Positions 8,244-16,749 of a stretch of DNA of 43,129 bases are shown here, piece by piece (position 1 is the stretch's first letter; every line of letters begins with the position of its first letter). The stretch comes from Clostridiales bacterium. GTDB lineage: Bacteria; Bacillota; Clostridia; Christensenellales; JAISNN01. The stretch covers positions 1 to 43,129 of the forward strand of contig JAISNN010000085.1 in assembly GCA_031276195.1 (NCBI GenBank). The letters run 5' to 3'. Position numbers and translations under genes: made by a program. The notes below the pieces were generated by a model. That model was not told where the DNA came from. It ran no database searches and saw only the letters and a list, made by a program, of their open reading frames with translations.

Positions 8244-8280
8244 AAAAAACTCCTCTCTCAAAATGAGAAAGAAGTTTTTT
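8244..8280 (-). terminator. Rho-independent terminator
   Basis: In minus-strand RNA ACUUCUUUCUC pairs with GAGAGAGGAGU (with G-U pairs) around a short loop and is followed by six U. It lies just downstream of the orphan gene at 8291-8806. The plus strand also has T after the stem, so it may work in both directions. Confidence 0.7.
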
Positions 8281-8290
8281 CGCTTTTATT

Positions 8291-8806
8291 TTAAATATCC
8301 GTCCGACATTTTTCCCATGCGTCCGGCAAGAGGTATGTATAAAACTGCCGAGAGCCGCCCAATTTTCCTCCCGCGTTTTTCTTGACCCATTTCACTATTC
8401 GGTTATGAAACTCCTCTAAGTCCTTTTTAAACTCCCCATATCCGTTCTTTTCACAATCAAACACAGCGGCGCAAGTATTTAAATAAAATCTGCCGTAGAA
8501 CTCGTTTGCGGCGGGCATCGTCTGCCGTCTTCGAAATTCTACGAGCGGTCCGTCCCACAAATTCCCGACATAAAACCCTCCGTAAATATCTTGTTTTATC
8601 AAGGGTTTAAACGAAAATTTTTTATTCAGTATGTAGTATTGTCCGTATTTGTCCGCGTCCGCAAATTCGTCGTGATAAAAATCCGCCTCGTCGGCGGTGT
8701 CAATGGGTCCGCAGACGATCAGTTTAAAGTCGAAATTTTCTCTTAAAAACATCAAAAACGATTTTTCGTCCTCATTCGTCATAACGACCATAATTTGACG
8801 TCCCAT
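8291..8806 (-). CDS. Protein of unknown function
   Basis: I do not recognise this 171-residue protein. It is soluble, rich in Asp, Phe and Tyr, with no signal peptide or membrane segment. The first 35 residues (QIMVVMTNEDEKSFLMFL) look like a small alpha/beta unit in which a strand is followed by a helix, and the middle contains YIL, GGFYVGNLWDGPLVEF and a helix-rich C-terminus (KKDLEEFHNRIVKWVKKN). Lone soluble genes with this look are common among toxin-immunity and phage-related proteins, but nothing next to it supports that. The ATG at 8806 has AAGGAG ten bases upstream, and a terminator follows the gene, so it is a single transcription unit. Confidence 0.6.
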   Translation of the reverse strand: MGRQIMVVMTNEDEKSFLMFLRENFDFKLIVCGPIDTADEADFYHDEFADADKYGQYYILNKKFSFKPLIKQDIYGGFYVGNLWDGPLVEFRRRQTMPAANEFYGRFYLNTCAAVFDCEKNGYGEFKKDLEEFHNRIVKWVKKNAGGKLGGSRQFYTYLLPDAWEKCRTDI

Positions 8807-8961
8807 AGAACCGCCGCTCCTTTTTGTTGTATTTTTTAAGCTCGTATCCGTTTATAAACATTACGATTACGACACTTTTTCAAATAATACGGCATATCAA
8901 AAATCTCTTAAAAACAACTAAAATCCCAACGAATCGGCATTATTTCTATTTAAAATATCGT

Positions 8962-9300
8962 GTCAACGCCTTTCCGAAACACGGCGTACTCAAAAAAAAA
9001 CTGCGCCCGAATAAAAAAACTCCCTTGTTTTGAACATCAAGTCAACGCCTTTCCGAAACACGGCGTACTCAAAAAAAAACTGCGCCCGAATAAAAAAACT
9101 CCTCTGTTTTGAACATCAAGTCAACGCCTTTCCGAAACACGGCGCACTAAAAAAAAACTGCGTCCGAATAAAAAAACTCCTCTGTTTTGAACATCAAGTC
9201 AACGCCTTTCCGAAACACGGCATACTCAAAAACTCTCGCGCTCCGGATAAAAAACGCCTTTATTTTGAATATTCCGTCAACACTTTTCCGAAATACAGCG
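8962..9300. repeat. 4.5 tandem copies of a 78-79 bp unit derived from a gene 3' end
   Basis: Units begin with GTCAACGCCTTTCCGAAACA at 8962, 9041, 9120, 9198 and 9276. The first three steps are 79, 79 and 78 bases, the last 78. The final unit (9276-9300) overlaps the last codons of the flavin reductase, so the array consists of degenerate copies of that gene's 3' end plus its downstream sequence. Copies are more than 90 percent alike by eye except the one in the gene. There are no spacers, so it is not a CRISPR array. Confidence 0.92.
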
Positions 9301-9739
9301 TATGAAAATCCCTTGTTTGGTACAGTTTTGTAAATTTCATAGCGATTTCGTCGGTTATGGGAATTTTTGCGATCACCTTACATTCATAATAGTAGTCGCA
9401 ACCGTTGACGACGTATGTATCGACTTCTTTCGCTTTTACGGTTAAGAGGTCGGTTTCTTGAAACTTATTGCAGTTTCTCCCGCTATGCGAGCCGCAAAAA
9501 GCCAATTCTTTGCCGAGTTTGTCGAACGGTACGCTGACGGTAAACTCATCCGACGCATCGAGTTTGGTTTTCGTATATCTGGAATCTCTGACGGGGACGA
9601 GGAAGATTTTCTGTCCCCACAGAACGCCCGTCATGCCCCAACTGATGGTCATAACGTTCGGCGATTTTCCAGAGATCAAAAACGCGCCGCCGTTAGTCAA
9701 GCGGTTGAGAATTTTGTCCGCGCTGTTAAATTCAAACAT
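9260..9739 (-). CDS. Flavin reductase family protein (flavoredoxin-like)
   Basis: This protein of about 159 residues has the FMN-binding split-barrel fold of the DIM6/NTAB family. The conserved pattern is clear: GGAFLISGKSPNVMTISWGMTGVLW (the FMN-contact strand-turn), then VPVRDSRYTKTKLDASDEFTVS, and C-terminal FHTLYFGKV. Such proteins reduce or bind flavin for partner oxidoreductases. I chose the ATG at 9739 rather than a longer frame starting at 9799 because GGAGAGG lies just upstream and the protein then begins MFEFNSADKI at the domain boundary. The 3' end is the source of the tandem array at 8962-9300. No operon partner is evident. Confidence 0.85.
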   Translation of the reverse strand: MFEFNSADKILNRLTNGGAFLISGKSPNVMTISWGMTGVLWGQKIFLVPVRDSRYTKTKLDASDEFTVSVPFDKLGKELAFCGSHSGRNCNKFQETDLLTVKAKEVDTYVVNGCDYYYECKVIAKIPITDEIAMKFTKLYQTRDFHTLYFGKVLTEYSK

Positions 9740-9799
9740 TGTATTACCTCTCCGTATATACTCGCCGCCCCCGCAAAAAAACGTATCGCGGCAAGTCAA

Positions 9800-10230
9800 T
9801 TTTTTTTAGAATTCTTTGTCGTAAATCGGCAAGTTCGTTTTTAGAATTTTTCTATTTATATTAAAAAGTTCGCTTTTTTAGAATGTGTTTCACAAACCGG
9901 TAAATCCTTTTTTTAGAGTATTTATACCGTTTTACTTTCAAGACAAATCGATTGTATTTTTTCGTCAATCACCTTTAAAATGAGATCAAAATTATTTTCC
10001 AAGAACGGTATTATTATAAGATTATCTCCCCGTTTATCGCTTAGTTTCTTTCTGTATATAAAACACAATCCCCCTCTTTTGTTTGACAGCCAAAACGGAT
10101 AAACGGAAAACGGCCGTTAACCAATCACTAACAAATAGCCGCCGCTAACCATTAGCGTCCGCGATCTAATATAACTGCCTTAACCGATCGCTAAATAATC
10201 GCTAATCACTAACGCTTATCTAACCGACCG
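9800..10230. other. AT-rich spacer with degenerate short repeats
   Basis: No gene is visible. Between 9810 and 9925 a loose repeat of AAGTTCG/TTTTTAGAAT type recurs about three times. Between 10095 and 10225 the minus strand repeats TTAGCGATCGGTTA-like units that begin at the stop codon of the signal peptidase gene, a weak case of the gene-end amplification seen elsewhere. Confidence 0.5.
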
Positions 10231-10926
10231 CTATTTGAGCCATATCTTTATCGTTTTTGTCTTTTCTCCGTCTTTTATATCGCGCATGATCAAAAACGCC
10301 CGTCCGTGGATTGTTTCCTCTTTGAATTCGCCGAAAGTACGGCTGTCCGCGCTGATTGTTCTATTGTCACCCAAGACAAAAACACACCCGTCCGGTACGA
10401 TCCCTCCGTTTTCGTATTTCGACCGTGACTGTACCGAATCGCCGCGCCTATATTTAGTCCCTTCGTATATCTTTTCCTCCTTATCATCATCATTATCTCC
10501 TTTACCTTCGTATATCTTACTGCCAAAAGGAAGATCATAATGCTTTGTATAGTTCTCCTCAATCTTTTCGCCGTTGACATAGACGAAGCCGTCGCCCGGG
10601 ATTTTCACCTCGTCGCCCGCCAGCGCGATCACTCTTTTTATGATATATTTATCGCCCTTTTCGGGGTTATATTCCGGGTTGTCCAGCCGCACTATATCGC
10701 CCGCTTTGACCTTTCCGAAGTTCCAAAGATAAACCCTGTCGTTTTCGATAAGGGTATTTTCCATAGAGATTCCTTTGACCTGCGTTACGGTAACGACGTA
10801 TTCTCTCACGACGACCGAGGCTCCGAAAGCCATCATAATAACGAACATAATTATGAGCAAGTCAAAGATTAAAGTATTTCTCGCCGTCTTTTTTTGCGGC
10901 GCGGGTATCGTATTAACGTTATTCAT
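10231..10926 (-). CDS. lepB: Signal peptidase I
   Basis: The 231-residue type I signal peptidase cleaves secretory signal peptides at the outer membrane face. A single N-terminal membrane segment (about 18-42, FDLLIIMFVIMMAFGASVVV) anchors it. Box B contains the nucleophile S54 in VKGISMENTL; box D contains the general base K97 in YIIKRVIALAGD; box E is GDNRTISADSRTFG. The length is near that of Gram-positive enzymes. A charged insert (about 140-165, with GDNDDDKEEK) lies between boxes D and E and is flanked by two copies of KIYEG, so it looks like a local duplication. The gene stands alone on the minus strand. Confidence 0.95.
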   Translation of the reverse strand: MNNVNTIPAPQKKTARNTLIFDLLIIMFVIMMAFGASVVVREYVVTVTQVKGISMENTLIENDRVYLWNFGKVKAGDIVRLDNPEYNPEKGDKYIIKRVIALAGDEVKIPGDGFVYVNGEKIEENYTKHYDLPFGSKIYEGKGDNDDDKEEKIYEGTKYRRGDSVQSRSKYENGGIVPDGCVFVLGDNRTISADSRTFGEFKEETIHGRAFLIMRDIKDGEKTKTIKIWLK

Positions 10927-10956
10927 CTGCGGGATTTAATCTCCTTAAATACATCG

Positions 10957-11306
10957 TTTCTTCGGTCATTTTTATTATTTTCGCGTTATTTTCGCGTTAT
11001 TTTTACGCTATTTTCGCATTGTTTTTATGCCGTTTTTAGGCTGTTTTCGCGCTATTTTCACGCTATTTTCACGTTGTTTTCACGCTATTTTTACGCTGTT
11101 TTCGCGCTGTTTTTAGGCTATTTTCGCGCTGTTTTTACGCTATTTTTACGTTGTTTTTATGCTATTTTCACGTTGTTTTCGTGCCGTTTTCGCATTCTTT
11201 TTATAATATTTCTTATCGTTTTACGACCGTTTTTTTATCATTTTTTGTGTTATTTTTTATTGTTTTTCCGCTCTTTTTTATTCCGCGTTTTTAAATACGC
11301 GGCGTT
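10957..11306. repeat. Spacer of degenerate ~11 bp tandem repeats
   Basis: From about 10970 to 11215 the plus strand repeats units such as TTTTCGCGCTA, TTTTCACGCTA and TTTTTACGCTG roughly twenty times. The long plus-strand open frame across it is a product of the repeat and is not a gene. The rest is T-rich and empty. Confidence 0.8.
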
Positions 11307-12944
11307 TTATACGAACAAAATATTGTTGAATATAACCCCTTCCGCATCGTCGATTTCCAAAATTTTCGCCTCCGCGAAACTCTCCAACGGGCTTAAAGAC
11401 GCGTCCTTAAACATACGCGGTTCGATAGAAATTCTCCGCCATTCCGCGCCACCCTGAACGTTTACGGGGCAGGTATATTTTTTTTCGCCGTCCTCTCCGC
11501 GCGTATGCAAGGATATATAAAAATCCTTATCGACCGTCGTATATACGTCGGCTTGAATCGCCGCGACGTTTCCGTCCGTGTCGCAGCCGCCTATGCTGTA
11601 ATTCAAAATTCCTCCGTCGGACGCCATAATGCCCTTGATCCCGTACGCGCCCGCGGCGGTTTGCGCGCCGCCCGAAACGATCAATCCGCGTCCTTTCGGA
11701 AAAAAGTTCACGCCCGTCTCGCCCGAATATACGACGCGGTTTTTAAAGCCGCCGTCCTCGTCTAAGCCGCGCGCGTCGAGCCTTAGGGCGTACTCTCTCG
11801 ACGAAATCAAATCGCCGTCGGCGTAAGATATATTCGCGAAAGCAAAAATTATCTTGGCGCGGGGCGTTACGGGCAGCCGCGCGATAAATTCGCCGTTCGC
11901 CGTTTCCTCGGCTTTTACGCTTTTCCATTCGCGGAAAAACGGTTCGGTATCCGTCGTGCTGTAATATACAACCGGCGGTTCTATACCGTCGAAATCGGGC
12001 GTCGTTACGTTGAAATAATACTTGCCGCCGCTCCTTACGATCTCGCCCGCGGGCGTGCTTTTCGGCGGAATTTTCAAGGGGATATTTTCAATCCATTTAA
12101 AGAGATTTTCGGCGGCTTCAACCGATATGCAATCCTGCATTTGCGCCCCGACGATCATTTTTTTCTCTCCCGGAAAGATGCCGAATAGATCCGCCGCTCT
12201 GTCAAAATCGCCGTATGAGCCGTTGGTCGAGAGGAGCATCAAGACGGGTTTATCTATAAATTTCGCGTATGTCTGCGCGTCCGCTCCCGCGATAAAGCAT
12301 TGTCTTTCCTCGTCGATTACGAGTTCTTTTTTGCCGTATTTATATATGCCGCCGTAAGCGGAATAGCCGCTTCCGAATATGGTCGCAAGCCCCGAAAAAA
12401 GCGGATCTATACCGCCCATAAACGCCGCTCCGCAAGCGGACGCTTCGCCGATCAAGATTATATTTTCCGAGCCGTATTCGGTCTTGACGAAGTAGGCGGC
12501 GCGGCGCAAAATTTTTGCCCAGACATACCGGGACGTGTGCTTTGCGTCGGGTTCGGCGAAAGCGTACGCGCGCGATTTTTCGTCGGGGACGCCGAAAGAC
12601 AAACTTTTCGGGTATGACGTGCGGTGTTCGCCGTCCTTAAAGCCGAAATCTATATCCGCGACGAGATTTCCGCGTTCGGCTAAACTCCTCGTCATAACCT
12701 TATCGCTTCCGCGAAAGAGGTCGCCGGCATAGACGACGGCGGTTTTCATATCGCAGCCGCGCTTAAAAGACAGGGAGCAAAAAACTCTGACCTCGCCGTC
12801 TCCCGTCTTTTCCGATGTAAAATATATCTTTCGATTAACTATGCCGTCGTTCTCCGATTCGCCGACCGCGGCGGTCTCCGTCGGAACGGCGTCGGGGATA
12901 TAGTCCGCCCAGAGTTTTGACAGCGTCATAAAATTATATTCCAT
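11307..12944 (-). CDS. Large alpha/beta-hydrolase-like protein of unknown function
   Basis: This 545-residue cytoplasmic protein has no clear family that I can name. Residues about 1-290 look like an alpha/beta-hydrolase core: strands such as KTAVVYAGD, GNLVADIDFG and ENIILIGEASACGAAFMGG, then GLATIFGSGYSAYGG and KPVLMLLSTNGSYGDFDRA, which resemble the strand-turn-helix and late acid loop of acetyl-xylan-esterase or PhoPQ-regulated folds. The nucleophile elbow is not canonical: GEASACG lacks the GxSxG spacing, so it may be inactive. Residues about 300-385 look like a beta-sandwich (YYFNVTTPDFDGIEPPVVYY), and the C-terminal 160 residues like a carbohydrate-binding beta-sandwich (GAEWRRISIEP). 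A sugar-related role is a guess. A good promoter lies upstream. Confidence 0.6.
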   Translation of the reverse strand: MEYNFMTLSKLWADYIPDAVPTETAAVGESENDGIVNRKIYFTSEKTGDGEVRVFCSLSFKRGCDMKTAVVYAGDLFRGSDKVMTRSLAERGNLVADIDFGFKDGEHRTSYPKSLSFGVPDEKSRAYAFAEPDAKHTSRYVWAKILRRAAYFVKTEYGSENIILIGEASACGAAFMGGIDPLFSGLATIFGSGYSAYGGIYKYGKKELVIDEERQCFIAGADAQTYAKFIDKPVLMLLSTNGSYGDFDRAADLFGIFPGEKKMIVGAQMQDCISVEAAENLFKWIENIPLKIPPKSTPAGEIVRSGGKYYFNVTTPDFDGIEPPVVYYSTTDTEPFFREWKSVKAEETANGEFIARLPVTPRAKIIFAFANISYADGDLISSREYALRLDARGLDEDGGFKNRVVYSGETGVNFFPKGRGLIVSGGAQTAAGAYGIKGIMASDGGILNYSIGGCDTDGNVAAIQADVYTTVDKDFYISLHTRGEDGEKKYTCPVNVQGGAEWRRISIEPRMFKDASLSPLESFAEAKILEIDDAEGVIFNNILFV

Positions 12945-13019
12945 GCTTTTTCCTTAAACTTCCGATTTCGGCTTCCGCGCAAAATACCGCATATTCTCCG
13001 TGTAATATATTATGTTGTT

Positions 13020-13048
13020 ATTATACCATAAATCCCGCGCTTTGACAA
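13020..13048 (-). promoter_or_regulatory. Promoter for the hydrolase-like gene
   Basis: On the minus strand TTGTCA (13043-13048) and TATAAT (13020-13025) are 17 bases apart, about 75 bases upstream of the ATG at 12944. The remaining spacer 13050-13377 holds no gene. Confidence 0.65.
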
Positions 13049-13377
13049 TGCCTATCCGAAAGTTTTTTATCTTTTTTGAAAATTTTTTTCCGCTTATGCC
13101 GTTTCGCGTTTAGAATCGCGTTAAAAATATACGGTTTTACCCGTCTTTTTTCGGAACAACGCTTAAACGCATACATAAAAACGCATTTATCCGTTCGCCG
13201 CTTTCCGTTTTTTCCTCATAATTCTCCATAATTTCCGGCATAATTTGAACAACGGAACAATACAATATATAGCTGTATAATATATAGCGGTTAAACTTTG
13301 GAATCAAAACATACGTTTGATTTTAAATTGGTATATCGGTATTCCCGATAGGGTTTTTAAGGAGCGGAACAAAATTT

Positions 13378-13629
13378 ATGGATTTGACGTTCGGCGAACT
13401 TCGCGAAAAAGAAATCATAAACATTGCCGACGGGAAAAAACTCGGCAGACTGATCGACGTCGTGATGACGGGGACGGGAAAGATATTGGGGTTTGTCGCG
13501 CCCGGCGAACGAAAACTCTTTAAGGGCGGCGCGGACAACAACATTTTTGTTCCGTGGTGCAACATCTGCAAGATCGGAAACGACGTTATTTTGGTCGAAT
13601 TGGGCGCGAACCTCCCCGCGGAATTATAG
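13378..13629 (+). CDS. ylmC: YlmC/YmxH family PRC-barrel sporulation protein
   Basis: The 83-residue protein is a single PRC-barrel-like domain: FGELREKEIINIADGKKLGRLIDVVM is followed by GKILGFVAPGERK and the conserved FVPWCNICKIGNDVILVEL. The length and the WxxIxKIGxDVILV motif match the YlmC/YmxH family, found in spore formers and made in the mother cell in Bacillus. Its biochemical role is not known. The ATG follows AAGGAGCGG at a usual distance. It stands alone, with a terminator directly downstream. Confidence 0.9.
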   Translation: MDLTFGELREKEIINIADGKKLGRLIDVVMTGTGKILGFVAPGERKLFKGGADNNIFVPWCNICKIGNDVILVELGANLPAEL

Positions 13630-13652
13630 AAATCATTTAACATATACGCGTT

Positions 13653-13686
13653 AAAAATACGCGCTTTATTTACCGCGTATTTTTTA
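13653..13686 (+). terminator. Rho-independent terminator of ylmC
   Basis: AAAATACGCG pairs with CGCGTATTTT around a nine-base loop and ends in a run of six T, 24 bases after the ylmC stop codon. Confidence 0.8.
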
Positions 13687-13995
13687 ATTTTTCCGCGGTT
13701 CTGTACCGCCGTTTTTTTGGATTTTTTCTGCCTTTTTAGATATGTATTTTTCATTTTTCCGCGGTTCTGTATATCCGTTTTTTTGAATTTTTTTATACCT
13801 TTTTTAAGTATGTATTTTTTAATTTTTACGCGGTTCTGTATCTCCGTTTTTTTAGATTTTTTCTGCCTTTTTTAGATATGTATTTTTCATTTTTACGCGG
13901 TTCTATACCGCCGTTTTTTTGGTTTTCATACGCTTTTATATCGTATTTTTTAAAACTTTATTTCTTTCTTTTCAGAACGGATTTTTTAGTTTTTA
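13687..13995. repeat. Four degenerate tandem units carrying the CGGTTCTATACCG palindrome
   Basis: Units of about 67 bases repeat four times. Each contains a version of the palindrome (13693-13711, 13759-13777, 13828-13846, 13895-13913) followed by seven or more T and then a T-rich stretch with TTTTTCTGCC and AGTATGTATTTTT. The first and last keep a good hairpin; the middle two have lost pairing (TATATCCG, TATCTCCG). No gene is present from 13687 to 14073. Confidence 0.85.
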
Positions 13996-14073
13996 TATCG
14001 CGTGTTTTTTTGGTTTTCATACGCTTCTATCCCGTATTTTTTGATTTTTTTGTCGAAAACAATCGAAAATCGT

Positions 14074-14103
14074 TTGACTTTACCCTATATCATAAGTTAT
14101 TAT
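14074..14103 (+). promoter_or_regulatory. Promoter of the purine permease gene
   Basis: TTGACT (14074-14079) and TATTAT (14098-14103) are 18 bases apart on the plus strand, about 50 bases before the start codon. The short leader leaves no room for a purine riboswitch. Confidence 0.6.
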
Positions 14104-14153
14104 ATATAATATCCTAAAAAGGATAAAAATAATTTTAAGGAGAAATTTTGTCT

Positions 14154-15671
14154 ATGAACCCGTTCAAAAAGAAACTCGACGACTTTTTCGAAATTTCCAA
14201 AAGAGGCAGTTCTTTTAAAATCGAAACTTTCGCCGGAATCGCAACCTTTCTCGCTATGGCGTACATTTTGACCGTAAACCCGGTTATGATGCAAGGCTTC
14301 GGCGCGCTCGGCTTTGACCGCACGGCGGCTCTCATTATCGCGACGGCTTTCGGCGCGATCGTCGGAACCCTCCTGCTCGCCGTCCTCGCAAAAGTACCCT
14401 TCGCGCAAGCGCCCGGTATGGGGCTGAACGCTATGATCGGCGGTCTTATGATCGCGGCGGCTTTCGGCACGGGCACGGCATTTACCTATCAAAACCTTAT
14501 GGCGATAGTGTTTTTGTCGGGCTTGATATTCCTTCTCGTTTCGTTCGTTCCCGTCGGAAAAAACGCGGAAACGGGCGAATACATAACCGCGAGAGAAAAG
14601 ATTTTTGACGGAATCCCTCCCGCGATACGGTCGGCGATTCCCGTGGGAATCGGTCTTTTTATCGCTTTTATCGGTCTTCAAAACGCAAAAGTCATCATCG
14701 GCGACCCCGCGGGAACGCTGGTAAAACTTGTTTCTTTTAATTCTTGGAGCAATCCCGAGGCTCTGGCTCTCGCGGCGAACGCGGTCGTCTGTCTTTTCGG
14801 TCTTATCGTGATCGCGGTTTTGTCGCGCTACAAGGTCAAGGGCGCGATCATAATCGGCGTACTTGCGGCGACGGTTTTGGCGATGCCTTTGGGCGTGGTC
14901 GATTTTGACGTCATAGCGGGCAGCGGCGGCGTTTCGTGGAAATTCTGGGAAAATTTCGGAAAATTTTTCAGTTTCAGCGACACGGAGGGCGCGTTCGGAA
15001 TGCTTTTTAAGGGCGGCTTTGACTTCCCCGCGAATTCGCTTTTCACCGTCATAGTTTTGATTATAACCTTCTCGATGATCGATATGTTCGACACGATCGG
15101 AACGGTCGTGGGCTGCGCGTCGAACGCGGGTCTGATCGACAAAACGGGCAAACCCTTAAACTATTCAAAGATTATGTATTCCGATTCGATCGCGACGGTT
15201 ACGGGCGCGGTGTTCGGAACTTCCACCGTTACGACTTTCGTCGAATCGGGCGCGGGCGTCGCCGTCGGGGGCAAAACGGGCTTTACCGCCCTTGTCGTCG
15301 CGGGGCTTTTCCTCCTCTCGATCTTTGTCCTCCCGGTCTTCGCGTTTATTCCGTCCGCGGCGGCGGCGTCCGCGCTGGTCTATGTGGGCGTGCTGATGAT
15401 CGGACGGGTCAAGGATATCGACTTTCACGACGTACGCGTCGCCGTTCCCGCCTTTATCATCATAATCGGAATGCCCCTCACCTACTCGATCACCAACGGC
15501 ATAGGTCTCGGCATCATCTCGTATGTCTTGATCTCTCTCGTCTGCTATGTCGTCGATATCGTAAAATTCAAAAAATCCGCGGGCGAAAAACCGAAATGGC
15601 CGATCTCGCTTGTAACGGGTATCATCGTCGTTTTGTTCCTCCTCTATTTCTTATTGCCGCAAAGCATATAA
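14154..15671 (+). CDS. NCS2/AzgA-type purine permease
   Basis: The 505-residue membrane protein belongs to the nucleobase:cation symporter-2 group, AzgA branch (PbuG/PbuO-like), which imports hypoxanthine, guanine or adenine. The family signatures are visible: TFLAMAYILTVNPVMM near the N-terminus, QAPGMGLNAMIGG after the second helix, ITFSMIDMFDTIGTVVG, and FVESGAGVAVGGKTGFTALV. About 12-14 membrane segments are apparent. The ATG at 14154 lies eleven bases from AAGGAG; a TTG two codons earlier (14148) is also possible. The next gene is hypoxanthine phosphoribosyltransferase, which supports a purine-salvage role. Confidence 0.92.
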   Translation: MNPFKKKLDDFFEISKRGSSFKIETFAGIATFLAMAYILTVNPVMMQGFGALGFDRTAALIIATAFGAIVGTLLLAVLAKVPFAQAPGMGLNAMIGGLMIAAAFGTGTAFTYQNLMAIVFLSGLIFLLVSFVPVGKNAETGEYITAREKIFDGIPPAIRSAIPVGIGLFIAFIGLQNAKVIIGDPAGTLVKLVSFNSWSNPEALALAANAVVCLFGLIVIAVLSRYKVKGAIIIGVLAATVLAMPLGVVDFDVIAGSGGVSWKFWENFGKFFSFSDTEGAFGMLFKGGFDFPANSLFTVIVLIITFSMIDMFDTIGTVVGCASNAGLIDKTGKPLNYSKIMYSDSIATVTGAVFGTSTVTTFVESGAGVAVGGKTGFTALVVAGLFLLSIFVLPVFAFIPSAAAASALVYVGVLMIGRVKDIDFHDVRVAVPAFIIIIGMPLTYSITNGIGLGIISYVLISLVCYVVDIVKFKKSAGEKPKWPISLVTGIIVVLFLLYFLLPQSI

Positions 15672-15765
15672 AAGCGGCTGGAGTTCTAAATCTGTGCGAT
15701 AAAAAGTCATACCGGTCAAGCAAAATCATCACACAAACTTAGAACTATCAAATTTTTATTTAAAA

Positions 15766-15889
15766 GAATGCGGGAGAGAACTTTTTGAAAAAAGATTCTC
15801 TCCCGCGCCCTCTCTCAAAAACTTTTAATAAAAGTTTAGATAAAAGATACGGGGAAAAACTTTATTCAAAAAGTTTTTCTCCCGCATTC
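15766..15889. repeat. Long inverted repeat between the purine genes
   Basis: The 24-base arm at 15766-15789, beginning GAATGCGGGAGAGAAC, is the near-perfect complement of 15865-15889, ending CTCCCGCATTC. The interior holds a further CTCTCCCGC copy and AAACTTTT/AAAAGTTT pairs, so the RNA could fold into a long branched hairpin. It may act as a terminator or attenuator between the permease and hpt, or be a small non-coding mobile element. Confidence 0.7.
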
Positions 15890-15927
15890 CGCGCTAATTG
15901 CTATTGAAAATATTAAAAAGGATTTTT

Positions 15928-16446
15928 ATGGAATTACAAGAGATTTACGGCAAAGAAACCGTCCGCGCAAGGATCAAAGAACTTGCGGACGAGATAAAAA
16001 AATGGCTTCCGAAAAACGAAACCCTCGTTTGTCTTTGCGTTTTGAGAGGGGCGATAATGTTTTTCGTCGACCTCGTGCGCGAATTGGAGGAATACGACGT
16101 TCGGCTGGACTTCGTTTCGCTGGTTTCTTACGGCGACGCTACGTCGTCCTCGGGAAAGGTTACCCTCCTTCAAGACATTAGGGAAAACGTTGAGGGAAAG
16201 CGCGTCTTGATCGTCGAGGATATCGTGGACAGCGGCTATACGCTTCAATATTTGAAACGCTTCTTTTCGGATAAAAATGTCAAAGAATTCAAAATCGCCT
16301 GCCTGCTCGACAAACCATGCCGTCAAGTGGACGTGAACGCCGACTATACCGCGTTTAAATTAGACTCCGACAGGTATGTCGTGGGCTACGGATTGGACGC
16401 CGCGCAAAAATACCGCAACCTAAACGGAATTTATGAAGTGAAGTAA
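15928..16446 (+). CDS. hpt: Hypoxanthine phosphoribosyltransferase
   Basis: This 172-residue enzyme transfers ribose phosphate from PRPP to hypoxanthine (and usually guanine) to give IMP or GMP. The PRPP-binding loop is at about 95-105 (LIVEDIVDSGYTL), with the acidic pair E-D expected in HPRTs; LVCLCVLRGAIMFFVDL and SYGDATSSSGKV are the two other family motifs. I start at ATG 15928, preceded by AAAAAGGA; the open frame extends ten codons further but without a binding site. It follows the purine permease on the same strand, so the two form a salvage unit. Confidence 0.93.
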   Translation: MELQEIYGKETVRARIKELADEIKKWLPKNETLVCLCVLRGAIMFFVDLVRELEEYDVRLDFVSLVSYGDATSSSGKVTLLQDIRENVEGKRVLIVEDIVDSGYTLQYLKRFFSDKNVKEFKIACLLDKPCRQVDVNADYTAFKLDSDRYVVGYGLDAAQKYRNLNGIYEVK

Positions 16447-16540
16447 TTAAAGCGGCAGACTCTTTTAACGCCGAAAATATCTCGCCCTAAACGAAACCCT
16501 ATGACGTAAAATATAATCATATAATCAATCAAAACAAATA

Positions 16541-16578
16541 AAAAAACCGTTCGGATAATTTCACCGAGCGGTTTTTTT
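16541..16578 (+). terminator. Rho-independent terminator after hpt
   Basis: AACCGTTCGG pairs with CCGAGCGGTT (one G-U/T-A variant), preceded by A and followed by seven T on the plus strand. It lies about 95 bases after the hpt stop and can also act on the minus strand. Confidence 0.85.
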
Positions 16579-16622
16579 GAATTAAACGCCGTTTAAAATC
16601 TTTTTTTAATTACGAAATCGCA

Positions 16623-16662
16623 TATTCCCCTCCGTGGGAGGGGATAAAGGGGTGGGGCGACC
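16623..16662. repeat. Dispersed G-rich element, copy 1
   Basis: The plus strand reads ATTCCCCTCCGTGGGAGGGG followed by ATAAAGGGGTGGGGCGACC. CCCCTCC pairs with GGGAGGGG as a hairpin, leaving a G-rich tail. Near-identical copies occur at 34669, 37439, 38679 and 43071, with a partial one at the window end. Confidence 0.85.
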
Positions 16663-16702
16663 TTATGAACGGAATCTTTTCTTTTTTGCTATTCCGATCT
16701 TT

Positions 16703-16726
16703 CCGCGGTTCTATACCGCGTTTTTT
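16703..16726 (+). repeat. Dispersed palindrome CGCGGTTCTATACCGCG with T-tract
   Basis: CCGCGGTTCTATACCGCG forms a CGCGGT/ACCGCG hairpin with loop TCTAT, followed by six T. It has the form of a terminator for plus-strand transcripts, but its many identical copies elsewhere mark it as a dispersed repeat family. Confidence 0.85.
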
Positions 16727-16749
16727 CTTGAATTCTTTACGTTAAAATC

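Noticed and set aside
8962-9300. CRISPR array
   Set aside because: Units are contiguous 78-79 bp repeats without unique spacers, and no cas gene is near.
10894-11457. 187-codon plus-strand frame rich in Phe and Arg
   Set aside because: It is produced by the TTTTCGCGCTA repeats and has no ribosome binding site; the 3' part overlaps a real gene on the other strand.
13930-14147. Purine riboswitch upstream of the permease
   Set aside because: The promoter is only about 50 bases from the start codon and no aptamer core is visible.
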